Positions 9,219 through 17,858 of a stretch of DNA of 55,607 nucleotides are shown here, one piece after another. Positions within the stretch are counted from its first letter, which is position 1. Every line of letters begins with the position of its first letter. This DNA comes from Pseudomonadota bacterium. Lineage in GTDB: Bacteria; Pseudomonadota; Alphaproteobacteria; Acetobacterales; Acetobacteraceae. The DNA lies in NCBI GenBank assembly GCA_021849425.1, contig JAJZSY010000018.1, positions 1-55,607 on the forward strand, written 5' to 3'. Position numbers and translations under genes: made by a program. The notes below the pieces were generated by a model. The model did no database searches. It was not told the DNA's origin and saw nothing but the letters and a program-made list of their open reading frames with translations.

Positions 9219-10177
9219 GACACGCCTCCCTGACCGTCGGCCTGTGTCGCGACGCTGATCTCGCCGCGTGGAAAACGGAAATCGACATTGCAGAATTCGC
9301 AGGTCATCGTGATGTCCCCGTCGATGGTCATGTGATCGAGATCGTCCCCGGAAAACCCGCCCAGCACGTCCGAAAGCCGGGCGCGCGAGCAGCGGCAGCC
9401 ATAGGCGAGCGGTCGCGGCCGGTCGACCGCAATGCCCTCGCCGTGAAACAGCCGGTAGAGCAGCCGTTCGGGCGGCAGCGCGTCGTCGAGCAATTCGGCG
9501 TCGGTGATGGTGGCGGCGAGGATTTTGGCGGTTCGCCAGGCCTCTTCCTGCTCGGCCTCGCTCAGGGCGGGATCGATGCCGCCGGCACCGGCGATCCGCT
9601 CGATCACGAGGGCGGCGGCGCGCCAGCCGGCCGGCGTTTCGGCGGCGGCAAGGTGGATCTGGCAGGGCAGCTGCTCGGATGTCTCGAAATAATGATGCGC
9701 CATGTCCGACAGGCTTTGCCCCTCGAGCGAGACGATGCCCTGGTGGCGTTCCATGTCTGGCCCCTGGTCCACGGTGAAGGCGAGATAGCCATCGCCCATC
9801 ATCGCCCGCGCGGAGGCCTCTTCCGGCAGCGCGATCTCGTCGGACAGGCGGGCATAGCCGCGCAGCGCCCCGCCATCGGTGCAGTCGGCGAGCAGCAGCG
9901 GCACGGCGCCGTCGCCCTTGGCCTGCAGCGAGAAGCTGCCGGTGAATTTCAGCGCGGTGGCGAGGCTGGCGACGAGCGCCAGCGCCTCTCCCAGCAGCGC
10001 CCGCACCGGCGGGGCATGGTCGTGGCGGTTGAGCAGCGCGTCAGCCAGCGGGCCAAGACGGACCAGACGGCCGCGAACAGGCTGATTTGGCAGGAAAAAC
10101 GGCGTAACGCCCCGTGGCACGACGATATCGGGGACGTCGGGGCGGGTACGGTCGAGAAAAGGGGGCAGATCGGTCAT
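9215..10177 (-). CDS. hslO: Redox-regulated holdase chaperone Hsp33
   Basis: Cytoplasmic chaperone activated by oxidation, which releases zinc and unfolds a C-terminal redox switch. The 320-residue product has the N-terminal substrate-binding core with family blocks RALLGEALALVASLATALKF and MGDGYLAFTVDQG, and the four zinc ligands Cys261, Cys263, Cys293 and Cys296 in the CxC...CxxC arrangement. The start at 10177 is chosen because it begins just before conserved sequence; an upstream in-frame extension to 10324 is Cys/Ala-rich and unlike the family. It is divergent from hldE and followed with overlap by a lipoprotein gene. Confidence 0.95.
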   Translation of the reverse strand: MTDLPPFLDRTRPDVPDIVVPRGVTPFFLPNQPVRGRLVRLGPLADALLNRHDHAPPVRALLGEALALVASLATALKFTGSFSLQAKGDGAVPLLLADCTDGGALRGYARLSDEIALPEEASARAMMGDGYLAFTVDQGPDMERHQGIVSLEGQSLSDMAHHYFETSEQLPCQIHLAAAETPAGWRAAALVIERIAGAGGIDPALSEAEQEEAWRTAKILAATITDAELLDDALPPERLLYRLFHGEGIAVDRPRPLAYGCRCSRARLSDVLGGFSGDDLDHMTIDGDITMTCEFCNVDFRFPRGEISVATQADGQGGVS

Positions 10178-10322
10178 GGCTGTTAAATAGAGGCAGTGCG
10201 CCGATTTTGCCATCGCCGCGCATTTGTTGGCGCACGCCGATGACGCCGCCGGGCAACGCCGTGTCATGCAAAGTGCACGAAACCGCTTGCCCGCTGCCGC
10301 CGCGCAAGCTAGCGAGAGAGTC

Positions 10323-11783
10323 ATGTCGGAGCATGTTGGGTATGACCTGATCTCGGCGATCCGGGGTCTGGCGCGGGCGAACGTTCTGGTGGTGGGCGAC
10401 CTGATGCTCGACCGCTACGCATATGGTCGGGTCGAGCGGATCAGTCCGGAAGCCCCGGTTCCGATCCTGACGGTCACGCGGGAAATCGCGATGCCGGGCG
10501 GGGCGGGAAACGTTGTCCGCAATCTCACCGCCCTCGATGCCGCGGCGGCGTTCGTCTCCGTGGTGGGTGACGACCAGGAGGGGTCCGACCTTACGGCGCT
10601 GATCGGCGGGCAGCCCAATGTCGAGCCCTGGCTGCTGGTGGAAACCGGCCGGGCGACGACGGTGAAGACGCGTTACATCGCCGCCGGCCAGCATCTCATC
10701 CGCGCGGATCGCGAGCTGGCGGCGCCACTGCCCGAAAAGCTCGGCGAACGGCTGCTCAAGATCGCCTCCGACGCGATGGCGGCGACCTCGGTCACCGTGC
10801 TCTCGGATTATCGCAAGGGCGTGCTCGCCCCCGCGATCGCCCGCAACCTGATCGCCAGCGCGCGTGCGATCGGCCGGATGCTGATCGTCGATCCCAAGGG
10901 GGCGGACTGGTCGCATTATGCCGGGGCGGACGTCATCACGCCGAACCGCCGCGAACTCGCCGAGGCGACGGGCCGCGATCTCTCGACGGAGGCCGCGATC
11001 GTCGCGGCGGCCCGCGAGGCCATTGCCCGGTTCGGGTTCGGCGCCGTGCTGTGCACGCGCTCGGAGGACGGCATGAGCCTCGTCACCGCCGACACCGTGC
11101 GGCATTATCCTGCGGAGGCCTCCGAGGTCTACGATGTCTCCGGTGCCGGGGATACGGTTGTGGCCGTGCTCGCGGCCGGGCTGGCAAGCGGGCTCGACCT
11201 TGAGGTGGCGGCCAGGCTCTCCAACATCGCGGGCGGTCTCGTCGTCGGCAAGGTGGGCACCGCCGTGGCCCGCCCCAACGACCTGATGGATGCGGTGAAG
11301 CCGGCATCCGGCGCGCTGCGCAAGGTAGTGACCAGGCAGGCGGCCGCCGAGGCGGCGGAACGCTGGCGGCAGCGCGGCTGGCGGGTCGGCTTCACCAATG
11401 GCTGTTTCGACCTGCTGCATCCCGGCCATGTCCATCTGCTCGAACAGGCCCGCGCCGGATGCGACCGGCTGATCGTCGGCATCAACGCCGACAGTTCGGT
11501 GCGCCGCCTCAAGGGGCCGACCCGCCCGGTCCAGCCGGAGGCGGCCCGCGCGGCGGTCCTGGCATCGCTGGCGAGCGTCGATCTCGTGGTGATCTTCGAA
11601 GAGGACACGCCGCTCGACCTGCTCTCCGTCATCCGGCCGGATGTGCTCGTCAAGGGCGCGGACTACACGCACGACACCGTGGTGGGCGCCCGCGAGGTCG
11701 AATCCTGGGGAGGGCGCGTGATGCTCGCCGAACTCCTGCCCGGCCATTCCACCACGGCCACAGTCACCCGCCTGCGCGGCTGA
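10323..11783 (+). CDS. hldE: Bifunctional D-glycero-beta-D-manno-heptose kinase/adenylyltransferase HldE
   Basis: Makes ADP-heptose for the lipopolysaccharide inner core: the N-terminal kinase phosphorylates C1 of heptose-7-phosphate and the C-terminal domain transfers AMP. The 486-residue product has a ribokinase-like domain (about 1-320) with GGAGNVVRNL and the DVSGAGDTVV catalytic motif, then a nucleotidyltransferase domain (about 345-486) with GCFDLLHPGH and LKGPTRPV. ATG 10323 is preceded by GAGAG. The full-length fusion resembles the E. coli enzyme. The next gene begins 30 bases downstream, so read-through is possible though the functions differ. Confidence 0.95.
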   Translation: MSEHVGYDLISAIRGLARANVLVVGDLMLDRYAYGRVERISPEAPVPILTVTREIAMPGGAGNVVRNLTALDAAAAFVSVVGDDQEGSDLTALIGGQPNVEPWLLVETGRATTVKTRYIAAGQHLIRADRELAAPLPEKLGERLLKIASDAMAATSVTVLSDYRKGVLAPAIARNLIASARAIGRMLIVDPKGADWSHYAGADVITPNRRELAEATGRDLSTEAAIVAAAREAIARFGFGAVLCTRSEDGMSLVTADTVRHYPAEASEVYDVSGAGDTVVAVLAAGLASGLDLEVAARLSNIAGGLVVGKVGTAVARPNDLMDAVKPASGALRKVVTRQAAAEAAERWRQRGWRVGFTNGCFDLLHPGHVHLLEQARAGCDRLIVGINADSSVRRLKGPTRPVQPEAARAAVLASLASVDLVVIFEEDTPLDLLSVIRPDVLVKGADYTHDTVVGAREVESWGGRVMLAELLPGHSTTATVTRLRG

Positions 11784-11813
11784 GCGTCGGAGGGATGCGC
11801 TGGTGGGGCAAGG

Positions 11814-12926
11814 ATGACATCCATACGCCTTGTTGCCGATGACCTGACCGGCGCCCTGGATGCGGCGGTGCAATTCACGGTCCTCGACCGTGATCTTGCG
11901 GTCCTGCTCGGCACGGACACCGGCGGCGCCGTGCCCGTCAGCGCCGCGATCAGCACCAATGCGCGGGATCTGGACGCTGCTGCGGCGGCTGCGCGTATGG
12001 ACGGCGCGACCGCCTTCCTCGCGGGGGCCGAACTCAGGTTCCTGAAGATCGACAGCCTGCTGCGCGGACACTGGCCGGAGGCCATCGCGATGGCGCTGCA
12101 GGCCGGGCCGGACCAGCTCTGCGTTTTCGCGCCGGCCTTCCCTGCCCAGCAGCGGATCACGCGGGGCGGGCGGCAATACGCCCCCCGCGCGGATGGCGCG
12201 CTCGTGCGGCTGGAGCGCAGCGCGGCGCATGAGCTTGCGAGGGTGGGGCTTCGCACCGCGCAGATACCGGGAGGGATTGCGGCCGACGCCGGTCTCGCCG
12301 CCGCGCCGGGGACGGTGCTGGTCTGCGATGCGATCGAACAGGACGATCTGGACCGGCTCGTCGCCGCAGCACGGAGAGACGGCCCACCGATCCTCTGGTG
12401 CGGCAGCGCCGGCCTTGCTCGGGCGCTCGCCGGGCGCGCGCCGCCTCTGATCGTGCCGCGCCCCGGGCTGCGGCTGGCGATCATCGGCTCGAACCATTGT
12501 GTGACGCGCGGGCAGATCGCCGCGGTTCCGGCAGCGGTGGCGGCGCGGATACCGCTCGGGGAGGATGCGGAACGGGCGGCCCTTCGGATTGCGGCCAGCC
12601 TTGAGCATGGCAACTGCATCGTCACACCCGGGCTGCCCGACGGATTGGCGGCCGATGCCGCCGCCGCCGCCATCGAGGCCCGCCTGCGCGCAACCCTGCC
12701 GAGGCTGGCGAAGCCCGCCGAGATCATCGTGATCGGTGGCGAAACGCTCGACGCGGTATGCAAGGCCGTCGGGGCGGCCGCCCTGCATCCCGGCGGCGAG
12801 ATCGTGTCCGGCGTGCCGGTTTCCCGGATGATCGGCGGCGCCTGGGACGGGACCACGCTGATCTCGCGGTCGGGCGCCTTCGGCGGGCCGGATTTCCTCG
12901 CCCGCCTGCTCGCCGCCGGCGCGTGA
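11814..12926 (+). CDS. Four-carbon acid sugar kinase family protein (DUF1537; OtnK/DtnK-like)
   Basis: A cytosolic ATP-dependent kinase of the family shown to phosphorylate four-carbon sugar acids such as D-threonate and D-erythronate at O4. The 370-residue product starts with the family signature RLVADDLTGALDAAVQF, has LKIDSLLRGHWPEAI (about 75-90) and FAPAFPAQQRIT in the substrate domain, and a C-terminal nucleotide-binding domain with VIGGETLDAVCKA and ISRSGAFGGPDFL. It is shorter than the usual length of about 400-430. The downstream PdxA2-like gene and importer support an acid-sugar role; substrate specificity cannot be read from sequence alone. Confidence 0.85.
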   Translation: MTSIRLVADDLTGALDAAVQFTVLDRDLAVLLGTDTGGAVPVSAAISTNARDLDAAAAAARMDGATAFLAGAELRFLKIDSLLRGHWPEAIAMALQAGPDQLCVFAPAFPAQQRITRGGRQYAPRADGALVRLERSAAHELARVGLRTAQIPGGIAADAGLAAAPGTVLVCDAIEQDDLDRLVAAARRDGPPILWCGSAGLARALAGRAPPLIVPRPGLRLAIIGSNHCVTRGQIAAVPAAVAARIPLGEDAERAALRIAASLEHGNCIVTPGLPDGLAADAAAAAIEARLRATLPRLAKPAEIIVIGGETLDAVCKAVGAAALHPGGEIVSGVPVSRMIGGAWDGTTLISRSGAFGGPDFLARLLAAGA

Positions 12927-12954
12927 ACCGGAGGCAACGGCCGGGCCGCGATTG

Positions 12955-12997
12955 TTGACAGCACAAGCGCGCTGGACCATGGTAGCGCTGTCATAAT
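12955..12997 (+). promoter_or_regulatory. Candidate promoter/operator before the pdxA2-ABC genes
   Basis: TTGACA (12955-12960) and CATAAT (12992-12997) flank TGGTAGCGCTGTCA (12980-12993), an imperfect palindrome with an AGCGCT core like LacI-family operators. The two hexamers are too far apart to pair as a single promoter, so this is suggestive only. Confidence 0.25.
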
Positions 12998-13013
12998 GTC
13001 TGGGGGCTGACCG

Positions 13014-14063
13014 GTGGGCGTTGCGCGTATCGCGATCACGATGGGTGATCCGGCCGGGATCGGTCCGGAAATCGTTGTCAGGGCAGCGGCGCGGCTGCAG
13101 GGGCGCATCGCCGCCGGCGACTTGTCCCTCGTGGTGACCGGATCGGCGCGCAGTCTTGCGGAAACGTGCGAGCGGCTGAACCTGCACCCGGGCTTCGAGA
13201 CCGTGCCGGCCGACAGCGCGGGGGGCATGCTGCCGCCTCTGGCCGTGGTCGAAGCGGGGCCGGACGCCGCCGGCATCGTCCCCGGCAAGGTTTCGGCGGT
13301 GGCGGGCGAAATCGCCTACCAGTCCATCGCGCTCGCCGTGCGGATGGCCATGGCGGGGCGGGTCGATGCGATCTGCACCGCGCCGATCAACAAGGAAGCG
13401 CTCAACCTCGCCGGCCACCACTATGGCGGCCATACCGAGCTGCTCGCAGACCTGACCGGCGCGCGCAATTCGGTGATGTTGCTGGTTCACGGCAACATGC
13501 GGGTAAGCCATGTCTGCACCCATGTCGCGCTGCGGGACGTGCCGGGGCGGCTGACCCGCGAGCGGCTGCGCCAGGTGATCGAGCTGACATCGGGGGCGCT
13601 GCACCTTCTGGGCATCGCCCGGCCGCGGATCGGCATTGCCGCGCTCAATCCGCATGCCGGCGAGAACGGCCTGTTCGGCCGGGAAGACATCGACATCACC
13701 ACGCCGGCGATCGAGGAGATGCGCCGCGACGGGTACGACCTGACCGGGCCGGTTCCGGGCGATACCGTGTTCGTCAAGCTGCGGGCCGGCCAGTTCGACG
13801 CCGTCGTCGCGATGTATCACGATCAGGGGCACATTCCGGTCAAGCTGCTGGGCTTTTCGGTCGATCCCGCGACCGGCGAATGGCAGGCCCTGAGCGGCGT
13901 GAACGTGACGCTCGGCCTGCCGATCATCCGCACCTCGGTCGATCACGGAACCGCATTCGACATTGCCGGCAAGGGGATCGCCAGCGAGCAGAGCCTGATC
14001 GAGGCGATCGACTGCGCGATGCAGCTCTCCCGCGGCCGGCAGGAAGCCGGCACGGGGGCATGA
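13014..14063 (+). CDS. pdxA2: PdxA2-like 4-phospho-acid-sugar dehydrogenase (decarboxylating)
   Basis: PdxA-superfamily NAD-dependent dehydrogenase, 349 residues. Conserved blocks: ITMGDPAGIGPEI at the start, TAPINKEAL, HVCTHVALRDVP with a metal-ligand His near 169, ALNPHAGENGLFG, and AMYHDQGHIPVKL with further metal-ligand His residues. In PdxA2 enzymes oxidation and decarboxylation of 4-phospho-D-threonate or -erythronate yields dihydroxyacetone phosphate. Location beside a DUF1537 kinase and an importer argues for this rather than vitamin B6 synthesis, but a true PdxA cannot be excluded. The start is GTG with GGGGG upstream. Confidence 0.82.
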   Translation: MGVARIAITMGDPAGIGPEIVVRAAARLQGRIAAGDLSLVVTGSARSLAETCERLNLHPGFETVPADSAGGMLPPLAVVEAGPDAAGIVPGKVSAVAGEIAYQSIALAVRMAMAGRVDAICTAPINKEALNLAGHHYGGHTELLADLTGARNSVMLLVHGNMRVSHVCTHVALRDVPGRLTRERLRQVIELTSGALHLLGIARPRIGIAALNPHAGENGLFGREDIDITTPAIEEMRRDGYDLTGPVPGDTVFVKLRAGQFDAVVAMYHDQGHIPVKLLGFSVDPATGEWQALSGVNVTLGLPIIRTSVDHGTAFDIAGKGIASEQSLIEAIDCAMQLSRGRQEAGTGA

Positions 14064-14165
14064 CGAGGCCGCAACGCCGCAGCACACCGGTCAAGGCCAA
14101 CCCATCAACGACCAACCGGCCCGCCACGGGAGAAGCCCGGGCAGCCAGACAGGGAGGATAACAAC

Positions 14166-15257
14166 ATGCGTCATTCCATCGTTTCCGCTCTTGCCGCGGC
14201 GACCATGCTCGCCGCGACGGGCACCGCCGCCGCCGACAGCCTCGTCGCGCCGAAAAGCCTCGCCGCCTGCTTCGTTCCGCAGACGGCAGCGACCCCGATG
14301 GTCGCGGCCAAGGCGAAGCACGGGCCCTACAAGATCGCGTTCAGCAACTCGTATTACGGCAACAACTGGCGCACCGAGATGCTGAACATCGCCCGCGCCT
14401 ATGTGAAGCAGCCGGCGGTCGCGAGATATATCTCGAAATTCGAGATCCAGAACGCCGGCAACAACGTCGCCCAGCAGGTGGCCCAGATCCGCCAGATGAT
14501 CCTGAGCGGCTACAATGCCATCGTCGTCGATGCCGCCTCGCCCTCCGGCCTCAACAGCGTGATCAACGAAGCGGTCAGTCACGGCATCGTCGTCGTCGCC
14601 TTCGACAACACGGTGACGACCGACAAGGCGATCAACATCAACGAGGACCAGGCGGCGATGGGCCGCATGTGGGCGCAGTTTCTCACGAAGGAAACCGGCG
14701 GCAAGGGCAGGATCCTGATGGTCCGCGGCCTGGCCGGCACCACTGTCGACAACGACCAGGGCGACGGCGCCATGGCCGTGTTCAAGACATCGGCCGGGAT
14801 CACGGTCAAGCAGGTCTATGGCAACTGGGATGTGGGTGTGAACCAGAAGGTCACCGCCGATGCGCTCTCGACCAGCCACGACATCGCCGGCGTGTGGGGC
14901 ACCGAAGGGGCCACCGGCGCGCTCCAGGCCTTCCTGCAGGTCAAGGCGAAGCTGGCGCCGATGACGAGCGAGTCGGATAACGGCTTCATGAAGCTCGCGG
15001 TCGCGCATCATATCCCGGCGCTGGTCATCGGCCAGTCGCCGGCGCTGGCTGCCGCCGCGATCCGTGCTGCGATCGCCGCACTCGACGGCCAGAGCCTGCC
15101 GCGCACCGCGAACATCCCGCTCAATCCGGTGACGACGGCGCAGATGAAGGCCGGCGTCAACTACTTCCCGAAGCTGCCGAACAGCTTCGTCACCGATATC
15201 GACATTCCGCAATGCGGGGTGAAGATCCCGGTCGGCGCCGTGGTCCACGGCAGCTGA
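14166..15257 (+). CDS. Sugar-type ABC transporter periplasmic substrate-binding protein
   Basis: Periplasmic binding protein of the RbsB class (type I fold), 363 residues. A signal peptide ends at about residue 23 (TAAA/DS). Typical blocks follow: KIAFSNSYYGNNWR opening the first lobe, QIRQMILSGYNAIVVDAASP, VVAFDNTV, and GKGRILMVRGLAGTTVDNDQ. There is a long N-terminal extension (about 24-54) containing a Cys before the fold starts, and a second Cys near the C terminus (PQCGVKIP), possibly a disulfide. It is the first gene of a four-gene importer and follows pdxA2 by about 100 bases. Ligand unknown; a four-carbon acid sugar is inferred from neighbours. Confidence 0.9.
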   Translation: MRHSIVSALAAATMLAATGTAAADSLVAPKSLAACFVPQTAATPMVAAKAKHGPYKIAFSNSYYGNNWRTEMLNIARAYVKQPAVARYISKFEIQNAGNNVAQQVAQIRQMILSGYNAIVVDAASPSGLNSVINEAVSHGIVVVAFDNTVTTDKAININEDQAAMGRMWAQFLTKETGGKGRILMVRGLAGTTVDNDQGDGAMAVFKTSAGITVKQVYGNWDVGVNQKVTADALSTSHDIAGVWGTEGATGALQAFLQVKAKLAPMTSESDNGFMKLAVAHHIPALVIGQSPALAAAAIRAAIAALDGQSLPRTANIPLNPVTTAQMKAGVNYFPKLPNSFVTDIDIPQCGVKIPVGAVVHGS

Positions 15258-15292
15258 GGCAAAGCGGGGACGAGGACACAAGGGCAAGGCCG

Positions 15293-16867
15293 GTGCCAAT
15301 CGCGGCTGACGGAACCCGGCGGGCAGCCGGCGCGGGCGCCGCTTGCGCGCCGGCCCTGGCGGCAACCGGCCTGTCCAAGCGCTTTGGCGGCGTCGTTGCC
15401 CTGCGCCGGGCCGATCTCGCGCTCTATCCGGGCGAGGTTCACGCCCTGCTCGGCGCGAACGGCGCCGGCAAGAGCACGCTGGTCAAGCTGCTCGCCGGCA
15501 TCGAGCAGCCGGACGATGGCAGCATCGAGGTCGGCGGCGCCGCCATGCGGTTCGCCAGCCCGCGCGCCGCCCTCGCCGCCGGCATCGCCACCGTGCACCA
15601 GGAACTCTCGCTGTTCCCGAGCCTGAGCGTTGCCGAGAACATCCTCATCGGCCAGGAAAAGCTGCGCGGCGGCTACTGGATCGACGCCGCGGCGATGCGC
15701 GAGCGGGCGCGCGCCCTGCTGGCGATGCTGGGCGCGTCAGATATCGAACCGGATGCGACCGTCGGCGATCTTCCGCTGGCCCAGGCGCAACTCGTCGAGA
15801 TCGCGAAGGCGCTCTCGACCGACCCGCGCGTGCTGATCCTCGACGAGCCGACCTCCGCTCTCTCCATCGCCGAGGTCGAGCACCTGATCACGGTCATCGA
15901 ACGGCTGCGGGACCGTGGGGCGGCGATCGTGCTGATCTCGCACCGGCTCGGCGAAATCGAGCGGCTGGCGGACCGCGTTTCCATCCTGCGCAGCGGCGAG
16001 AAGGTCGGCGAGTTTCCGCCCGGCGATTTCAGCCGCGACAAGGCGCTCTCGCTGATGCTGGGCGAGGCCTGGCAGGAGCGGCAGGCCGGCGCGCGCGCGG
16101 CCGCCTATGCCGGCCGGCCGGACGACACGATCCTGCGCGTGGGCGGCCTCACCCTGGCGCCGCATTTCGCCGATATCGGATTCGACCTGCGCCGCGGCGA
16201 GGTGCTCGGCCTTGCCGGTCTCGAAGGCCAGGGACAGAAGGAATTCCTCTTCGCCCTGTTCGGCCTGTTCCGCCGCGGACTGGAAGGGATCATCGAGGTA
16301 GGCGGCCGGGCCTTGCGGCCACGCCAGCCGCGCGATGCGATCGCGGCGGGGATCGCGATGATCCCGGATGACCGCAAGACGCTCGGCGGCTTTCTCGGCC
16401 TCAGCATCGCGGAAAACATCGCCATCACCGTGCTCGGCTCGCTGCGCCGGGGTTTGCTACTCAGCCGGCGCGCCGAGGCGGACCTCGTGGACGAGTATGT
16501 CCGCCGCCTCGGCATCAAGTGTTCCAGTGCGGCTGCACCGCTCGGCAGCCTGAGCGGCGGGAACCAGCAAAAGGTCGTCGTCGCCAAATGGCTGGCGCGG
16601 CGCATGCCGGTCTATATCTTCTGCGACCCCACGCGGGGGGTGGATGCCGGGGCGCGGCGCGAGCTTTTCGGCGTGATCCGCGACCTCGCGGCGCAGGGCA
16701 CCGCCGTGCTGTTCTACTCCACCGACATTTCGGAGTTTCCGCTGCTGTGCAACCGTGTTCTGGTGTTCCGCGAGGGCCGGGTCTCGGGAACGCTCGAAGG
16801 GGCGGCGATCACCGAGCAGAACATTCTCGATCTCTCCTTCCACGAGGCCGCGCATGAAGCCGCCTGA
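15293..16867 (+). CDS. Sugar-type ABC transporter ATPase with two nucleotide-binding domains (RbsA-like)
   Basis: Energises the importer. The 524-residue product contains two fused ABC domains. Domain 1 has Walker A GANGAGKST and Walker B LILDEPTSAL, while its signature is LPLAQAQ rather than a classical LSGGQ. Domain 2 has a degenerate Walker A (LAGLEGQGQKEF), a canonical signature LSGGNQQK, and a Walker B reading IFCDPTRGVD in which the usual Asp-Glu pair is Cys-Asp. Asymmetric pairs like this occur in RbsA-type ATPases. GTG 15293 is the only sensible start after the binding-protein gene ends at 15257. It overlaps the next gene by 14 bases. Confidence 0.92.
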   Translation: MPIAADGTRRAAGAGAACAPALAATGLSKRFGGVVALRRADLALYPGEVHALLGANGAGKSTLVKLLAGIEQPDDGSIEVGGAAMRFASPRAALAAGIATVHQELSLFPSLSVAENILIGQEKLRGGYWIDAAAMRERARALLAMLGASDIEPDATVGDLPLAQAQLVEIAKALSTDPRVLILDEPTSALSIAEVEHLITVIERLRDRGAAIVLISHRLGEIERLADRVSILRSGEKVGEFPPGDFSRDKALSLMLGEAWQERQAGARAAAYAGRPDDTILRVGGLTLAPHFADIGFDLRRGEVLGLAGLEGQGQKEFLFALFGLFRRGLEGIIEVGGRALRPRQPRDAIAAGIAMIPDDRKTLGGFLGLSIAENIAITVLGSLRRGLLLSRRAEADLVDEYVRRLGIKCSSAAAPLGSLSGGNQQKVVVAKWLARRMPVYIFCDPTRGVDAGARRELFGVIRDLAAQGTAVLFYSTDISEFPLLCNRVLVFREGRVSGTLEGAAITEQNILDLSFHEAAHEAA

Positions 16868-17858
16868 AACGGCACACCCCGCAGCACATCGCCGGCGCGG
16901 GCGGCTTGAGAAGCATCTGGGGCCGGTCTCCTGCGCCATCGGCCTTGCCGTGGTGATCGGCCTCTATGCGCTGCGCCAGCCGCTGATCCTCTCGCCCTTC
17001 GGCCTCGCCAGCCTCGCCAATGTTTCGGTGCCGCTCGCCCTCGCCGCGATCGGCCAGACCATCGTGCTGCTCGGCGCGGGCCTCGATCTGTCGATCGGCG
17101 CCGAGATCACCCTGGTCAACTGCTTCGCGGCGACGACGATGCAGGGCAGCCCGCTCGGCATCGGCGGCATCGTCGTGCTGTCGCTGCTGATCGGGCTCGG
17201 GCTGGGCGCGGTGAACGGGCTGATCATCGCCTACGGGCGCGTGGAACCGCTGATCGCGACATTCTGCACCTCGTTCATCTATGGCGGCGCGGCACTGATC
17301 GTCCTGCCGCGCCCGGGCGGGACCATTCCTGCCGGCTTCGCCAATGCGCTCACCGGAAACTGGGGTATTCTGCCGTTTTCGGTGGTGCTGCTGGCAGCGG
17401 CCGTGCTGCTGGCCTGGCTTCCCGTGTTCCGCTCCCGCCTCGGCCGGTTCATCGTCGCGGTCGGTGACGATGCCGAAAGCGCGCGCGTCTCCGGCCTGCC
17501 GGTCCGCCGCGTGGAGCTGATCAGCTACGTGCTGGCCGGGCTGTTCGCCGCGATCGCCGCCCTGTTCCTCGCCGCCGAAACGACATCGGGCGATCCCACC
17601 ATCGGCAGCATCTACACGCTGAACTCGCTCGCCGCCGCGGTGCTTGGCGGCGTCGCCCTCACCGGCGGGCGCGGCACGGCCATCGGCCCGATCCTCGGCA
17701 GTTTCCTGCTCTCGATCATCCTCAACGCCCTCGGCGTCTTCAACGTCTCCGCCTTCTGGCAGGATTGCATCGAAGGGCTGATCCTGATGACCGTTCTGGC
17801 CCTTGGCGGGCTGCGCCTGCTGCGTGGCGGCAACTGGCTCACGGTTCTGCGGTCGTGA
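16854..17858 (+). CDS. Sugar-type ABC transporter permease 1 (RbsC-like)
   Basis: Inner-membrane permease, 334 residues, with about 8-10 hydrophobic segments starting near residue 25. It carries the family blocks LGAGLDLSIGAEITLVNC and GLGLGAVNGLIIAYGRVEPLIATFCT, plus GGVALTGGRGTAIGPILGSFLL near the C terminus. The ATG lies inside the ATPase gene and the stop overlaps the GTG of the second permease, so the three are translationally coupled. Two different permeases suggest a heterodimeric channel, as in the AI-2 and rhamnose importers. Confidence 0.92.
   Translation: MKPPETAHPAAHRRRGRLEKHLGPVSCAIGLAVVIGLYALRQPLILSPFGLASLANVSVPLALAAIGQTIVLLGAGLDLSIGAEITLVNCFAATTMQGSPLGIGGIVVLSLLIGLGLGAVNGLIIAYGRVEPLIATFCTSFIYGGAALIVLPRPGGTIPAGFANALTGNWGILPFSVVLLAAAVLLAWLPVFRSRLGRFIVAVGDDAESARVSGLPVRRVELISYVLAGLFAAIAALFLAAETTSGDPTIGSIYTLNSLAAAVLGGVALTGGRGTAIGPILGSFLLSIILNALGVFNVSAFWQDCIEGLILMTVLALGGLRLLRGGNWLTVLRS

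Noticed and set aside
10178..10324. N-terminal extension of Hsp33 to an earlier in-frame start
   Set aside because: The added residues are Cys/Ala/Arg-rich and unlike the family; the ATG at 10177 gives the normal N terminus and length.
10041..14087. A 4-kb open frame on the minus strand across hldE, the DUF1537 kinase and pdxA2
   Set aside because: It is antisense to three genes with clear family motifs; its translation is Arg/Gly/Asp/His-rich with no domain, an effect of high GC codon bias.
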